Below are positions 11,978 to 24,471 of a stretch of 64,000 bases of DNA, piece by piece. This stretch comes from Euonymus europaeus (taxonomy: Eukaryota; Streptophyta; Magnoliopsida; Celastrales; Celastraceae), in the NCBI GenBank assembly GCA_963580455.1, contig OY756964.1, positions 25,518,001 through 25,582,000 of the forward strand. The letters are read 5' to 3'. The notes below the pieces were generated by a model. It saw nothing but the letters and a program-made list of their open reading frames with translations, made no database searches and was not told where the DNA came from. Both the position numbers and the translations under genes were made by a program. Every line of letters starts with the position of its first letter. Position 1 is the first letter of the stretch.

Positions 11978-14900
11978 ATGTCGAAAATGAAACATCTACT
12001 CAGAAAACTCCACATCGGTGGAGGACTCAACGAGCACCAGCGACTGGGAGAGCCGCGACCCAGTACGAACCCGATTAATTCACCAGGCTTGTCGTCCACA
12101 TCCGCGACGCCGACAACTTCTTATTCTCCTTCGTCAGTGGGGACAATCGATGCCGTTGAATCGGGGAGTGGAGATCGGACGGCTGGCGGAGATGGAGGAA
12201 TTGATTTCAATTCGCTCGAGGAGGAGTTTCAGATGCAGTTGGCTCTGGCAATCAGCGCATCAGATCCGGATGCGGGGAAGGATCCGGACTCGGTCCAGAT
12301 GGATGCCGCCAAGCGCATAAGTCTCGGCTGCACTGCCCCAGTCGCCAGCACTGATACCCTCGTGGAGTTTATGTCTCATCGGTATTGGGTAGGTGCCCTT
12401 GTCGTTTCGATGCATTGAGTGTACTGGTTAGGTTTTTCATTTTTCAGATCTTGTTTCGTTGTATTGCATATTGGGGGAATCAAATATTAATTGGCATATG
12501 ATAAGTGGAGTAATATGGTAGTTAGAGTAATTGGATAATTCTTGACGGTATCAATAGCATCTCATTTGACTTTGATAATTCAACGCATGTTGAGGGGAAG
12601 GAATGACCGTGTATTGGTTTGCTTGTCACTGTAAAGTTTATTTTCTTCCCTCTAAATATGGTGGTTTGATGAATGCGGGATTCTCAGTTGTTTAATTAAT
12701 GCATCACTTAAGTAGTTATGAAATATTGTCTGAATACAGCATGGGTTGTCAACTTGTCGTCACATATTTGCTTATCGATTTTGATTCAATTCATGAATTG
12801 GGGTATTTGGAGCTGCTGAAGAGTCAAGAGCTTTCTTCTTTAGTTCAATTACTTCGTCGTGGTTTGGGTTGCTTGTGTAGTAGTGAAATTATTTTGAGTT
12901 GTTGTAGGAGCTGTGACAACACAATTCTACGTTGATTGAAGGACCTCGTCTCTATAAGTAATCATGGAGTATCTTCTTTACTCTGTATGTCCTCATATCT
13001 GTCACTCAAAAAGAAATTTGTGTATATCTTTTACTGAAGCAGTATATTACTTGTTCAGTTTCTCTGGATACAAACCTTATTTGCTCACTGATGCGGTTCC
13101 ATATTTAGAATCTTTGCTCTCCTCTTCTAAAGTTGGGAGATGGAGTTTATTTTTTTTGTTACCGATTTATTTATGACATCAATACTTTACTGTTTATTTT
13201 CTTGATCAGAAAGATGATTTACAACTAATTTTTGTATATACATTGTAGAGCTATAACGTGGTAGATTATGATGAAAAAGTGATGGAGGGGTTTTATGATG
13301 TATATGGCATTGCCTCAAACCCTGTTATGCAAGGGAAGATGCCAATTTTGGTGGATCTTCAAGCTATACCTGTTAGAGACAACGTTGATTATGAAGTTGT
13401 TTTAGTGAACCGTTCACTTGACCCTGAACTAAGAGAGCTTGAGAGGAAAGTGCAAATCATGTACATGGAAAACATATTTTCTGCGCACGGGCAAGCTTTA
13501 CGTAACTTGATTCAGAAAATTGCCAATATTGTTGTTGACAGAATGGGTGGTCCAGTTGGTGATGCAGATGAAATGTTGCGAAGGTGGACTGTCAGAAGCT
13601 ATGAGTTGCGGAATGCACTAAATACAATTATTCTTCCCATTGGATGTCTTGATATCGGACTTTCACGGCACAGGGCCTTGCTTTTTAAGGTTTTCACTCA
13701 TTTTCCTTTCTTTCAAAAGTTAAAAAGTGTCTCATTAGAATGTGTAGACGGTATTGATGTTTGAAGTGCTTTAGGTTGTTTAAACCGTTAAATATTTTAC
13801 ATTGCCTGTTACTTTTTTCATCTTATGTTTGGCTCTTTTTTTTTTTACTTCTAGGAATGAGAAGTAATGGCTGAAAATAATTTATGCCTCCCTCTGATGA
13901 TAGGTGCTAGCTGATAAAATTAATCTTCCATGTATGCTGGTCAAGGGCAGCTACTACACTGGCACTGATGATGGAGCTGTCAATTTGATTAGAATTGGTA
14001 ATGGAAGGTGATGATCTCTAGCTCTGGTTCATTAATGATATCAACTTTGAAATTTTATTTTTCTAGCAATATAAGTTGCATGTATATTTTACATAATATG
14101 GGTACATTCTAGAGTCTAGACCATTAGCAACTGCAAGTAGCTTTCAAATTTGCAGTACTGGTATTTGGTTTCCCTTGTCCATGGTAAGATGAGCCTTCTT
14201 CTAGACTTCATAGTTTGCATCTTTATCAAGGCCCTTCAAAACTAATGTTGTTTGATGTTTCTCTGACGGCGTGTTTTTCTTATATAATAATCTTTGTGGA
14301 TGCTATTCCAAACAAAAAAACAAAAACAAAAAAAACAAAGGGGGAGAGGAGGGAGAGAGAGAGATCATGAATGTTATTGATTATTTGCCTCTTGCCTAGT
14401 TATGTATTTTACGCAGGCATTTAGCTTTTAGGTATATCTATTTTTCTCTACCTTTAGTTTTATATGAGGACATATCTCATATATTAAGTATGCTTCTACA
14501 ATTATTATTGGTTGATGTGTTTGTATGCGTTATGGTCCTTAGGTTCTGGAATTATCTAATCTAATATAATCTTATGTTAATTGGGGCAGTGAGTACATTA
14601 TCGATCTGATGGGTGCTCCTGGTACTCTAATTCCGGCTGAAGTACCCAGCAGTATTCTCACAAATTATGGCTTGGACGGAAGAGGCTTTATGAGTCCTGC
14701 AGATGGATCAGGAGTGTCTTGTCTATCGCATGTAGAAGGAACTGAAAATCTAGAAGTTTTACCTACTCCTGATAGAGCCTCTGTTGTTGGCAGCTCGAGC
14801 CTGGAAGAAGTATTATTGGCTGGTGATAGGACAAATGAGAATGACAGGAAGATTGAAAAATGCGCAATTGAGAGATTTGAGCATGACTCGAGGAAGCCTC

Positions 14901-17900
14901 CTTTATCAATCACTAAATCAGTTGAAAGCCCATCAAACAGCTATGGGAAACCATCGTCTGCTCAAAAGATGAAGGTAAAGAATGTTTCCAAATATGTCAT
15001 CAATGCCGCAAAGAATCCTGAATTTGCACAAAAGCTGCATGCTGTCTTGTTAGAAAGTGGTGCATCACCTCCTCCAGATCTTTTCTCGGGTATTAGTCCT
15101 CTGGAGTTGATTGAAAAGAAATTGCCTGGACATGTAGATGATGGGGTTCAATGTAATCCTGCCAATCTATCATCAAGCACTGATCAATTTCTTGCATCCT
15201 CAACTCAAGTGACACATTTGAACGATGCTGGATTAGATTATAAGCCGCAGTCATCTGATCATTTTGATGGGATACGAAACCAGTTGGAAACACATGCAAT
15301 TGGCCCTAATAGGTGTTTTCCTTGCGATACTACAAGTGAAGGATTTGTTATCGTTAGAAAAGAAACTAGTGAACAAAGGCAGATTGATGCTATGTGCGTA
15401 AACGTGGGTCCTGTTAATCCACATGGAGTGATTTCTAGGGATTTACGTGAGAAACAAAATTTTGAATCTCTTCTCTCTTCTGCAATTGACTCTTGTCAAA
15501 GACAATTTGAAAATGTCTTAATTATTGAAGATAAACAGCACTGTCAAGAGAAGATGGGAGAGACTTTCAATGATATGGAATTGGGCAATGAATCTGCTAC
15601 AAAATTGATAGGAACATCCAATAATGATATGAATATTGCTCGTGATTGCTACCATGAGGGGATCAACCCAATGCTGGGGGAGGTTGCTGAATGGGAAATT
15701 CCATGGGAGGATCTTCAGATTGGTGAACGAATTGGCATTGGTATGGTTTCTTCGTTCTTAATGTATTCAGTTTTGTACAAGTTGAATGTACTTTGGGTAA
15801 TTTGCAGTTAACGACAAACCTCAATAAGCTTATCAGTTTGCTAAGTTATTATATCATGGTCTCTCTTTTTGGTTTAAAAGATGTGAAATTTGCCATCTCA
15901 TTTGATGGCTTTTTCTTTAGTTAAATTTTAAACTTGTATTATTATTATTATTATTATGATTATTATTATTTAATTTGTTAAAAATTAGATCTATGTAGTT
16001 GTAGAATGTGATGCTTACTTGTATATGGTATGTTGAAGTTTTTACTGGGCTTCTTAACATGCAGGTTCATATGGCGAGGTTTACTGTGCAGATTGGAATG
16101 GCACTGTAAGTTACTTTTTTAACATATTAGATGAATCATTTCTTCATCTTCTTCTTTTTTATGTGTATTTTTTGGTGGACAAAGAGGACCTATTCTTTCG
16201 TTAATGTCTGTTAAAATGGTTTTTGGCTTTGGGGGGTGGATGGTGTGGAATCATAAGTTGTCTGGAATGACGTTGATTGTTTCCTCAATTCTAGAATTTA
16301 ATGATGTTTGTTATGGTAACTGGTTGGTTGAAATTTTGATGGAATAATTACTACTGAATTTAGCGATGGCATTTGGATTTGAAATATACATATAGTAGAA
16401 GCATAGAAAGGCCAAAAAGACATGGATGGAAGCTAATAATAAGAAAGTATATGGGCTTAATAGAGTTATTGGACAGTACAGCTCTAAATAAGTAAATAGG
16501 GACTGTGAAGTGATCACTTGGACTTATTTCTCTTATGAATTCATGTAGGCAACCCCAAGCTGTTTGAGACAAAGGATTCAATGACGGTGATGATGATTAT
16601 GTGTGTATATATATTGTTACTATTTTTGCCAGTTTCATATGTCCGGTTTTGCCTTGCAGGAAGTTGCTGTGAAGAAATTTTTGGATCAAGATTTCTCTGG
16701 TGATGCACTGGTTCAATTTAAATGTGAAGTAAGTACCAGTTATCTTCTGGAAGTAAGTAATACTAATTCTGATCAATCTTATCTCTAGACACTTCCCACT
16801 TGTATTTTCCGTGTTTTCTAAATTTGAATTTAATTTCCCAAAGCAGCAAGGCTTGTATGAATTTATAAGTCAGATGTTGACTTTTTATGGCAGATACAGT
16901 TCCACAAAATTTGCTTTTTATTAATAGCTATATTAGATCCTTGCTGGCTGCTTTATGCAGGTTGAAATCATGTTAAAGCTAAGGCATCCAAATGTTGTTC
17001 TGTTCATGGGAGCAGTTACTCGTCCACCACATTTTTCAATACTTACAGAATTTCTTCCCAGGTTAATTTTGTTAATGATATTTAAATATGTAAATGAACT
17101 ATCACTAAATTCTTTTTTTCTCTTGCTTTTATTTTTCAAATATGAAATGGTTCACACAACATCTGTCACATTTTGCGTTAATGTCTCTCGGGGAGTAAAT
17201 CATCATTTTGATGTACCAAGTACACCAATCTGCATGACACAGTGCCCTAACTGCAAGTTGTTAACTGATGAACTTATGGAGTCTATTTTGGCTTCTCCAT
17301 GTTGCAATTATGAATGCCTTAATAAAATGCTCCATTTTCTTCTTAACTGTGGAATAGTGAGTGAATTATTAAATTAGTAACTTTGCTTGTTTGGTCTTGT
17401 TCCTCCATTTGTAAATTGCAGGGGAAGCTTATATAGATTGCTCCATCGTCCAAATTCTCAACTTGATGAAAGAAGGCGATTACGTATGGCTGTTGATGTG
17501 GTACACACCGGGAATTATTAATTTCTCCTTTTAATCAACTGCATCATTTAGTTCTTTTTTCTCCCCTTTTCCTATCAAGCAATGTGCTCAGTTTTTTATT
17601 TGTTTTCTCCAGGCTAAGGGAATGAATTACTTGCATACAAGCCATCCTACAATCGTCCATCGAGATTTGAAGTCACCCAATCTCCTTGTCGATAAAAATT
17701 GGGTTGTAAAGGTCTGGTTAAACCACTACGGACACTTGAATCATCCCTGATTGTGGATATGATCATCATGCCATGGAAATTGGTTGGTTTAACTCTATTT
17801 TTCCCCGCAGGTATGTGATTTTGGTTTGTCACGTATGAAGCACCATACGTTTTTGTCCTCAAAGTCTACTGCTGGAACTGTAAGCTTGTTAAAGTTTTTC

Positions 17901-18639
17901 TTGGGTTTTTGTCTGACAACTTTTCTCCAGTATATCTGTTGTCACTGCAAATTGCAAAAACAAGTACCATTTTGATTTGAAAAACAAACACTGAGAATTG
18001 CTTGTGTGTTTGCAGCCTGAATGGATGGCACCAGAAGTTCTAAGGAATGAACCAGCAAATGAGAAGTAAGTGTGCTTCAATTGTGCATATACATTTGTGA
18101 TTGTGTTCGTTTGCAAGTGTGTATTTGCACACACCGCTGCTCTGTCGTGGAAGCTGTGATACATCCGGGTTTTGTTTGCTTGCAGATGTGATGTGTACAG
18201 CTTTGGTGTAGTATTGTGGGAGTTGGTCACGTGTCGTGTCCCTTGGAAAGGATTGAACCCAATGCAGGTTGTTGGAGCTGTTGGGTTCCAGAACAGGCGT
18301 CTGGAAATTCCAGAAGATGTCGATCCAGTAATTGGACAGATAATACGTGAATGTTGGCAAACGTAAGTTGTAGGCCTGACATATATTTGCATCCTACATT
18401 TGTTTCCAATTTATGCTAAAAAATGGGGGTGAAGAAGGAGCCGCTTAAATTAAAAGACGCACGTAAACCTATTTAAATGGAGTGCTCCAATGTTGACCTT
18501 TCTCCAATGTTGATCTGCCTGTAGGGAGCCACATTTACGGCCTTCGTTCACTCAGCTCATGTCCCGTCTTCGTTGTCTTCAACATCTATTGGTTGATAGA
18601 ACAAACTCTAGAGATCAAGTGGAGCTCCCCTATTTGTAA
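11978..18639 (+). CDS. EDR1-family Raf-like MAP kinase kinase kinase (similar to Arabidopsis At5g11850, MAPKKK delta-1)
   Basis: Serine/threonine kinase of the plant B-group Raf-like MAPKKKs (CTR1/EDR1/SIS8 relatives), which act in hormone, stress and defence signalling. Exons: 11978-12388, 13249-13689, 13904-14007, 14590-15740, 16065-16105, 16660-16728, 16961-17061, 17422-17500, 17613-17711, 17811-17879, 18016-18065, 18186-18362, 18525-18639. Phases agree, giving 968 residues. Residues ~110-330 form the EDR1 regulatory domain (GFYDVYGI..., [31 protein letters not shown]). A polar linker follows, with the conserved block [20 protein letters not shown]. The kinase domain starts near 686: glycine loop GIGSYGEVY, K721 in [14 protein letters not shown] at 815-822, DFG at 835-837, and TAGTPEWMAPE. 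All catalytic residues are present, so it should be active. Similarity to At5g11850 (same [15 protein letters not shown] start) is from memory. Confidence 0.96.
16401..16600 (+). mobile_element. RTE-type LINE 3' tail in the MAPKKK intron
   Basis: A second short RTE-LINE remnant in the intron before the exon starting at 16660. It reads [19 protein letters not shown] in one frame, then a stop. It ends with GCAACCCCAAGCTGTTTGAG and a GATGATGATTAT tail, clearly related to the tail in GLDP intron 10. Sense orientation, splice sites intact. Confidence 0.65.
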
Positions 18640-19110
18640 TAGTAGTTAAAAGAGTTGTTTCTGGGCTCGAAGAGCCACCAGAGCAGCTTGAAGTTTTTCA
18701 GCTTTGTGCAGAGATGGTTTCAAGAGAGTAGTGACCCAGTTGTGTTGGTTCATTCGAAGTGGGAATTCAGCACACAACCTATTCAGGACAGAAAGAGTGG
18801 AGATCCTCCTATTGCACAACTGCAGTGGAGGAGGGTACCATTGCAAGATTTGTTTTACTTTGTACGAATTAGGTAGTTGTAATTCTTAACTGTAGCTGTA
18901 AGAAAGTAAAAGAGAAAAAAGAAAAAGTAATAATATTTTGAGCAATTGCTCCTTGGAGGAGTTCTTGTTGGGTGAGGAATCCCTAACTCTGGAATTAATT
19001 GCAATCTCTTCAGTTTATTGTGAAAGAAAACCGAGGAAAAAAAATGGAAGGAAGAAGCAGACAAGTTGATTCAGAAAGAAAATTGTCTGCATATTTTTCC
19101 TCTTTCTAAA

Positions 19111-19150
<40 letters not shown>

Positions 19151-20040
19151 GTATTTGTACCCTAATCAACTAAAAAGAGTCGTTGTGTTTTCTTCCCACT
19201 CCATCTCTTTGACCATTCTTGTTTCTACACTGACTTTGACCGTTTGTTGGCCGGCCCTCTCCAGTCTCCAAGTGTCAAGGATTACGACTCTTATTTTATT
19301 ATTTAATTTTTTTGTATTTTTTGCGGATTGCTGGTGACTTGTCACAAATCACAATCAGTCAGCAAAAGCTTGGAACATAGGTATTTATTTGCGTGATCAA
19401 TTACATAGAGGAAGGAACATTTATTGGTGTAGAAAACGACATCAATTGGATCCTCTGCACGTCTGCATCCTTGCTTTTTGTGGAAGGTGGTAAACTACCA
19501 GAAATTTGATTAAGATGAACAGATACCAAACGAACGAATCAATAACTAAATAATTGAATGAGATAATCTAGATGAGAATACAAAAAACCCAAGAAATTTA
19601 GGAAAATCGTGGATCTGGATCCATCTCCCACAAAAAGCAAACACCAAAAAGCGACTTCATAACAATCTATCCCAAAAGAGGCAAAGACATCTGCTCGATT
19701 GAAATCAAAGAGGATAAAATGGATCTGATTAAAAAGTGACTTCATATTACTAGGATAACGGGTTGTGGCTATGTTGATGGTGGCGAAAGACATTCGGTGA
19801 ACGCGAAGCCAAGGAATTCATTCAACAAGAAGAAATGTTGAGTAGAGTTTCAAATTTTTTTGGAGAGAGATCAAAGAGAAGAAATGGAGAGGGGAGTTTC
19901 AGATTTTTGTGCCTAATCAAATGGAAAATAAATAATAAATAAATTAGCCATAAGATTAATCTAACGGTTAAATAGCGTCCACTGATTGAGTCGGTGTTAA
20001 GTGTATATATTGAATTAACTGATTTATCAAAGAGGCCCAC
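18640..20040. other. MAPKKK 3' UTR and intergenic region
   Basis: No convincing gene. It contains the 3' UTR of the kinase gene, an ATT microsatellite, and unremarkable AT-rich DNA. A reverse-strand open stretch at 19539-19793 shows no family resemblance and is not called. Confidence 0.4.
19112..19150. repeat. (ATT)13 microsatellite
   Basis: Uninterrupted ATT trinucleotide run of 39 bases in the 3' flank of the MAPKKK gene. Such runs are usually polymorphic in length. Confidence 0.95.
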
Positions 20041-22475
20041 AGGAATAAATCCGTGGGGATTTTTTTGCCAAATAATAATAATAATAATAATATAATATAT
20101 AAAACTTTACTGATGGCGGATTGTCTGAGACAATGCTTATCCGGAAATCAGGATTTGTACAATGAACCTCTCGCTGTCTTCTGTCAGAATCTTCCCCTCT
20201 TCTTCCTATTCTGGAACAAGAAACTCCCTCCTTTATTTAATATTTTTTTCTTTCAATTTATGCGTTTTGTTTTCCAAAAAAGATCCAAATTCAGATTAAT
20301 TTTGTCCGGATATGATCGGTTAAAGCATGTTTCTGTTCGTGCCTATCGACCCAACAACCAACACCAACACCAGAATAAACGTTTATTTCCCGTGCTCGCT
20401 CCCCCACCTTCTGATCCTCGTCTAATTGTTCCTCTCCGTCCTCTTTGTGTCAACATTTTCACTTCCGTTCACAGGTCAGCGACTCACCCTCCATTACTCA
20501 ATGTCCTTCTTCTTTTCACATCTTTGATGATTAAGTCGCTTTTTGAGTCTTTAAATCTGTTTGTCTTTGAATGTATGGTGAAGTAAGATGAATAGGTCAT
20601 CTGGGTTTTTTCTTTTGTCAAGAAAGTGCTTCAAATTTTATGGCTTTTGTGAAATTCGAAGACTTATTTTGGTTGGGGTCTCGTTCATTGATTGATTGCT
20701 GTAATACATTTTAGTGTTGAGTTTCTGAAGTCTTATTCTTTGTCCGATTTTCCTGCTGAGAAGACGGGGTTAACTTGATCGTTTCTTCAAAGGAACGTCT
20801 GGTTCATTGGTTTCATCTCCATGGAGATCGGTATACGAAGTATATCTAGGTTTCCTTTGTTTTCTGTATTTCTTTGAGATGAAGGCTAATGGTAAATGCC
20901 TCTTCTATGTTGCATCTATCGCTTTTGAGAAATCAAAGATGTAGGACTAGTCTTGCAAGAGAGGTACGAACATATTTCATTGGATTTTTTTTTAACAAGT
21001 TTACTGCTATGCTCTCCAAGTTTCATCATATTTATACATTAAACGATAATGGAAGGCTAAATGATGCATCTCTTTTAGAGGCCAAACATAAGCTTTGCAT
21101 AGAATGTCGCTGCTATGTTATGGTTCGGACTCTGTTTGGTCACTACTAAATATAAATTTTTGGTTTTGCATTATAATCACAATTTTTCAGTGTAGGAATG
21201 TCACTGTCGTCAGTTCTATTTGAATGAAGAATACTAAAATTAGATAAACCCGAGATGGATATAGAGGGAATGGCATTACACTAGGCCTGTGTTTTCCATT
21301 CGGCTCTTGATGATTTAAGGGTGACTTTCGACAATGTCTTATTTGGCAAATAACTATTTTTCTTGATATTGACTTGAAAAAAATAGTTATCCATTTAAAT
21401 GCATCGTAAGTTCTTCGAAAGGTTATGTTTGGACTTTCACCGCTAATATGGTTAATGGTAATCTGGCTGCTTATGTTTGAATTGATTCGATTTTATTACA
21501 TTTGGATCCTAGTTTTCAAGGAATATAAGGCAATATAGTAATGGAAGAAACAATTTAAACCCGTTTGCCTTTACATTTTCTTCAATGCTCCTGCTTTTTA
21601 AGCGAATTAGCAAGATGCGTGGAAATTCCGGGAAAGAGCCAATGACACCTTGAGTTTGGCTGAGGTTGCTATAAAATGGAAGATGGGTTATATACTCATT
21701 ACCATTGCAAGGTGTGGTAATAAAGCATCCTTGCAGCCGAACCATCTTGTTTCTACACTGACTAGTGTCATTTTGTTCTTTTGTGTTCTCTTTGCCACAT
21801 TTGTATGTATGATCATCAACCATCGTAATCAGAAAGTAGTTGGTTGGGGTCTCAGCAATTCTATATCATAGGAATTTGTTACATGAGCTAGTGAATAAAG
21901 TTTCAGATACATTAGGAGTCTGAATATGGTGCTTTGTCAAGACAATGTGACATATTGTGGAAAAGAGTAGGGGAATGTGGAGAATACACGAACTTGGTAA
22001 TAGCGAGTTTACTGTAATACTTGATATTCCAAGTGTGAAAAGGGTGTGTGAATTCAGTTGTGTTATACTATGACATTTAAAGTGGCGGAATGAAGTGCTC
22101 ACTTAACATTGATGCTTCAATGTGATGATGCAAATCAGGGGAGGGAAGAATGTTTTCTTATTGATGCGTGCATAGTAGATTTCATGCATCTGTTTCTCTT
22201 ACAAACTGCTGGAATTAATTTCGTGATTACAACCGGAAGACTCCATGATTGTATCTTGAGTTATGACAGCTTCTGATCTAACAAGCCATTTAATTTTAGT
22301 GCCATACTGCCACTTACTTTTCAAGTATTTTACTTCTCTTTGTGCATTGAAGGATACTTGCACATGCTTCTTTCTGAATGTGGATGTCTTTTGGGATGTA
22401 TTAATTGACCTGCCTAATTTGCTCATCATGTCTGGGACAGATCCATTACATCTGAGGATGTAGTTTAACCGGGTG
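20041..22475 (+). other. Probable promoter, 5' leader and leader intron(s) of the RTH gene
   Basis: No conserved protein is encoded. An open stretch at 20053-20586 shows only low-complexity hydrophobic and basic residues. Candidate leader donors are GTTCACAG/GTCAGC near 20476 and GCAAGAGAG/GTACG near 20963. A clean acceptor (GTCTGGGACAG/ATCC at about 22440) comes shortly before the RTH start. I therefore read most of this stretch as a non-coding first exon plus a long leader intron. The exact transcript structure cannot be fixed from sequence. Confidence 0.4.
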
Positions 22476-22555
22476 ATGTTTTACTGGAAAAAAAGTGCAT
22501 GAAGTTGCATGCCACACGGAAGATTTTCTATGATGGACGTCAAAGGAGCTTATGA
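22476..22555 (+). promoter_or_regulatory. Two upstream ORFs in the RTH leader
   Basis: An 8-codon uORF begins at the ATG at 22476 and stops at 22502. A second uATG at 22499 opens an 18-codon frame that runs past the first candidate RTH start (22509) and past the alternative starts at 22530 and 22533, ending at 22555. If both lie in the mature leader they should lower translation of the main frame. Confidence 0.45.
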
Positions 22556-23610
22556 TATGGAGCAGATGAGTTCTGTGTCAAAAATTCAGCATGAGTTTTG
22601 GCTGCTAGATGAAATTGATCCAAAGAAGGCCAAGTTTCCATGTTGTATTGTTTGGACCCCTCTCCCAGTTGTCTCATGGTTAGCTCCTTTTATTGGACAT
22701 GTTGGCATTTGCCGGGAGGATGGAGTTATTTTAGATTTTGCAGGATCCAACTTTGTGAATGTTGGTGATTTTGCATTCGGTGCTGCTGCCAGATATCTTC
22801 AACTTGATAGAAACCAGGTATGGATCCACTACTGCATTCTTAACTCTCTCTTTTTCTCGTCTTCATAACGATGACTTTACCCAAGACACTAACAGGTCTA
22901 GCTTGCTAGAAGTGTTCAAGAACAGCTTAAAAAGGATTTGGGAAACTATCAACAGTTTTTTTGTTTTTTGTTTTTTTTTGCGAATCCTGCCTTAATGTTG
23001 CCTTTAGCCACCTCATATTCCATACGGAGATGCAACTGGAAACCAAGATATTCCTTATTCTCTCATCGTTTCTTGTGTGTCCATTATTACTCTATAGCTG
23101 AACGCATTCTAATCTGCATAGAAGTTAGAACTGCCGAATCCATTAAAAATCTGAATCTCTCTGTGTTCTCGATTATGTTAAAAACAGTGTTGCTTCCCTC
23201 CAAACCTGTCTGGGCACACATGCAAACAAGGGTACATGCATGCAGAGTTTGGGACTGCAATGACATGGGACGACACCCTCCAGTCAAGTGTCCGCCACTT
23301 TGAGCACAGAAGCTACAATCTTTTCACCTGCAACTGCCATTCATTTGCTGCCAATTGTCTTAACCGGCTTTGTTATCGTGGATCAATGAGTTGGAATGTG
23401 ATCAATGTTGCAGCTCTAATTCTTTTCAAGGGTCGTTGGATCAATTTCTCGTCGATTGTCAGATCATTCCTCCCTTTCACAGTGGTTCTCTGCTTGGGTT
23501 TGGTACTTGTTGGCTGGCCATTCTTAATCGGGCTCTTCTCGTTCTCCCTCCTCCTTATGGGGTGGTATATACTGGGTACCTATTGTTTTAAAAACTTGTT
23601 AGAGTGCTAG
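22509..23610 (+). CDS. RTH: RTE1-homolog (RTH) DUF778/TMEM222 family membrane protein
   Basis: Homologue of REVERSION-TO-ETHYLENE SENSITIVITY1 and its paralogue RTH, small Golgi/ER membrane proteins. In Arabidopsis, RTE1 stabilises the repressing state of the ethylene receptor ETR1, and RTH works with RTE1. Exons: 22509-22817 and 23188-23610, giving 243 residues, close to the family length of about 230-250. Diagnostic blocks are [40 protein letters not shown], the cysteine-rich [19 protein letters not shown], and a C-terminal double membrane span ([20 protein letters not shown] onward). Wording is nearer RTH than RTE1 (memory). An in-frame TGA lies just upstream of the ATG at 22509. In-frame ATGs at 22530 and 22533 (start [12 protein letters not shown]) are equally plausible starts, giving about 236 residues. 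Confidence 0.93.
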
Positions 23611-24312
23611 TCTTTCATCACTAGTCCTCAAGTTGCATCTTTTTCAGGAATCCGAGTTGATGTGCTTGGCGTTCATTTGCAAGTCTGTTTGCAAAGTCAT
23701 GTGGACTTTTATCCACGCATAATATGTCGGGAGAGACTGTATCTTCTACGTTCAGCAGCTGATTTATTAATTGAATTAAGCACTTTCCAATGCCCACAAA
23801 TTAGTAACAACTTACCTAGTTTTTGGCCAAAATACCTCATAGAAGTATAGTCTTTGGGTTCCAGACTGGCCTGCAAAATTCAAATTGCTTAGATGGCTTT
23901 AAGGGTTGAACGCACAATACTGTCAACAAAATAACAAACAATGTCACATGTGCATGTGTGTATATATAATGAATGCATCATAATGCCTGTTTTGAACATT
24001 GCGTTTGAAATTTTCGAAGTCATTTGTACATTTTTTCTGCATACAAACGTACATGTAGAGCTGTATCACATCTGTGTCTCCTCATCTTTGTAAGAAAAGG
24101 CTCCTCATAAGCTTCCGTGTTTCTTTAGTTATGATTTCACACTAGCTCTAAGCTATATTTTAATATCGGCCGATACGTACCAGTTCAATCAAGTAAAGTG
24201 GGTGCCGGACTCCTCACCGATACGATTCGATTCACCTTAAGATTCGAATACTCTAAAAAACCAACATATTATAGAGAAAAAGGAGTATGTAACAACTAAT
24301 AATCCCTCATAA
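23611..24312. other. RTH 3' flank
   Basis: Probable 3' UTR and intergenic DNA; no gene seen. Confidence 0.4.
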
Positions 24313-24471
24313 AATTTGGAATTCAATGAATGATCGTGACACACATTGTCATATGTTGATGTGGTGTATCAGAATCAATATGATAATCTCTAAAATAATT
24401 TGGAATTCAATGGATGATCGTGACACATGTTGTCATATGTTGATGCGGTGCATCAGAATCAATATGATGAG
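24313..24471. repeat. 85-bp tandem duplication (about 1.9 copies)
   Basis: A unit beginning AATTTGGAATTCAATG(A/G)ATGATCGTGACACA and containing TTGTCATATGTTGATG and ATCAGAATCAATATGAT occurs at 24313-24397 and again from 24398. A few substitutions separate the copies. Intergenic, function unknown. Confidence 0.85.

Noticed and set aside
17889..18392. Minus-strand 167-codon frame across MAPKKK exons 11-12
   Set aside because: Antisense to confirmed kinase exons and introns; no motif of its own.
19539..19793. Minus-strand 84-codon frame downstream of the MAPKKK
   Set aside because: AT-rich, hydrophobic Phe/Leu-rich frame typical of chance; no splice or start context.
20053..20586. 177-codon open frame before RTH
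   Set aside because: Low-complexity, start-poor frame in a pyrimidine-rich leader region; no family motif and it runs across a likely leader donor.
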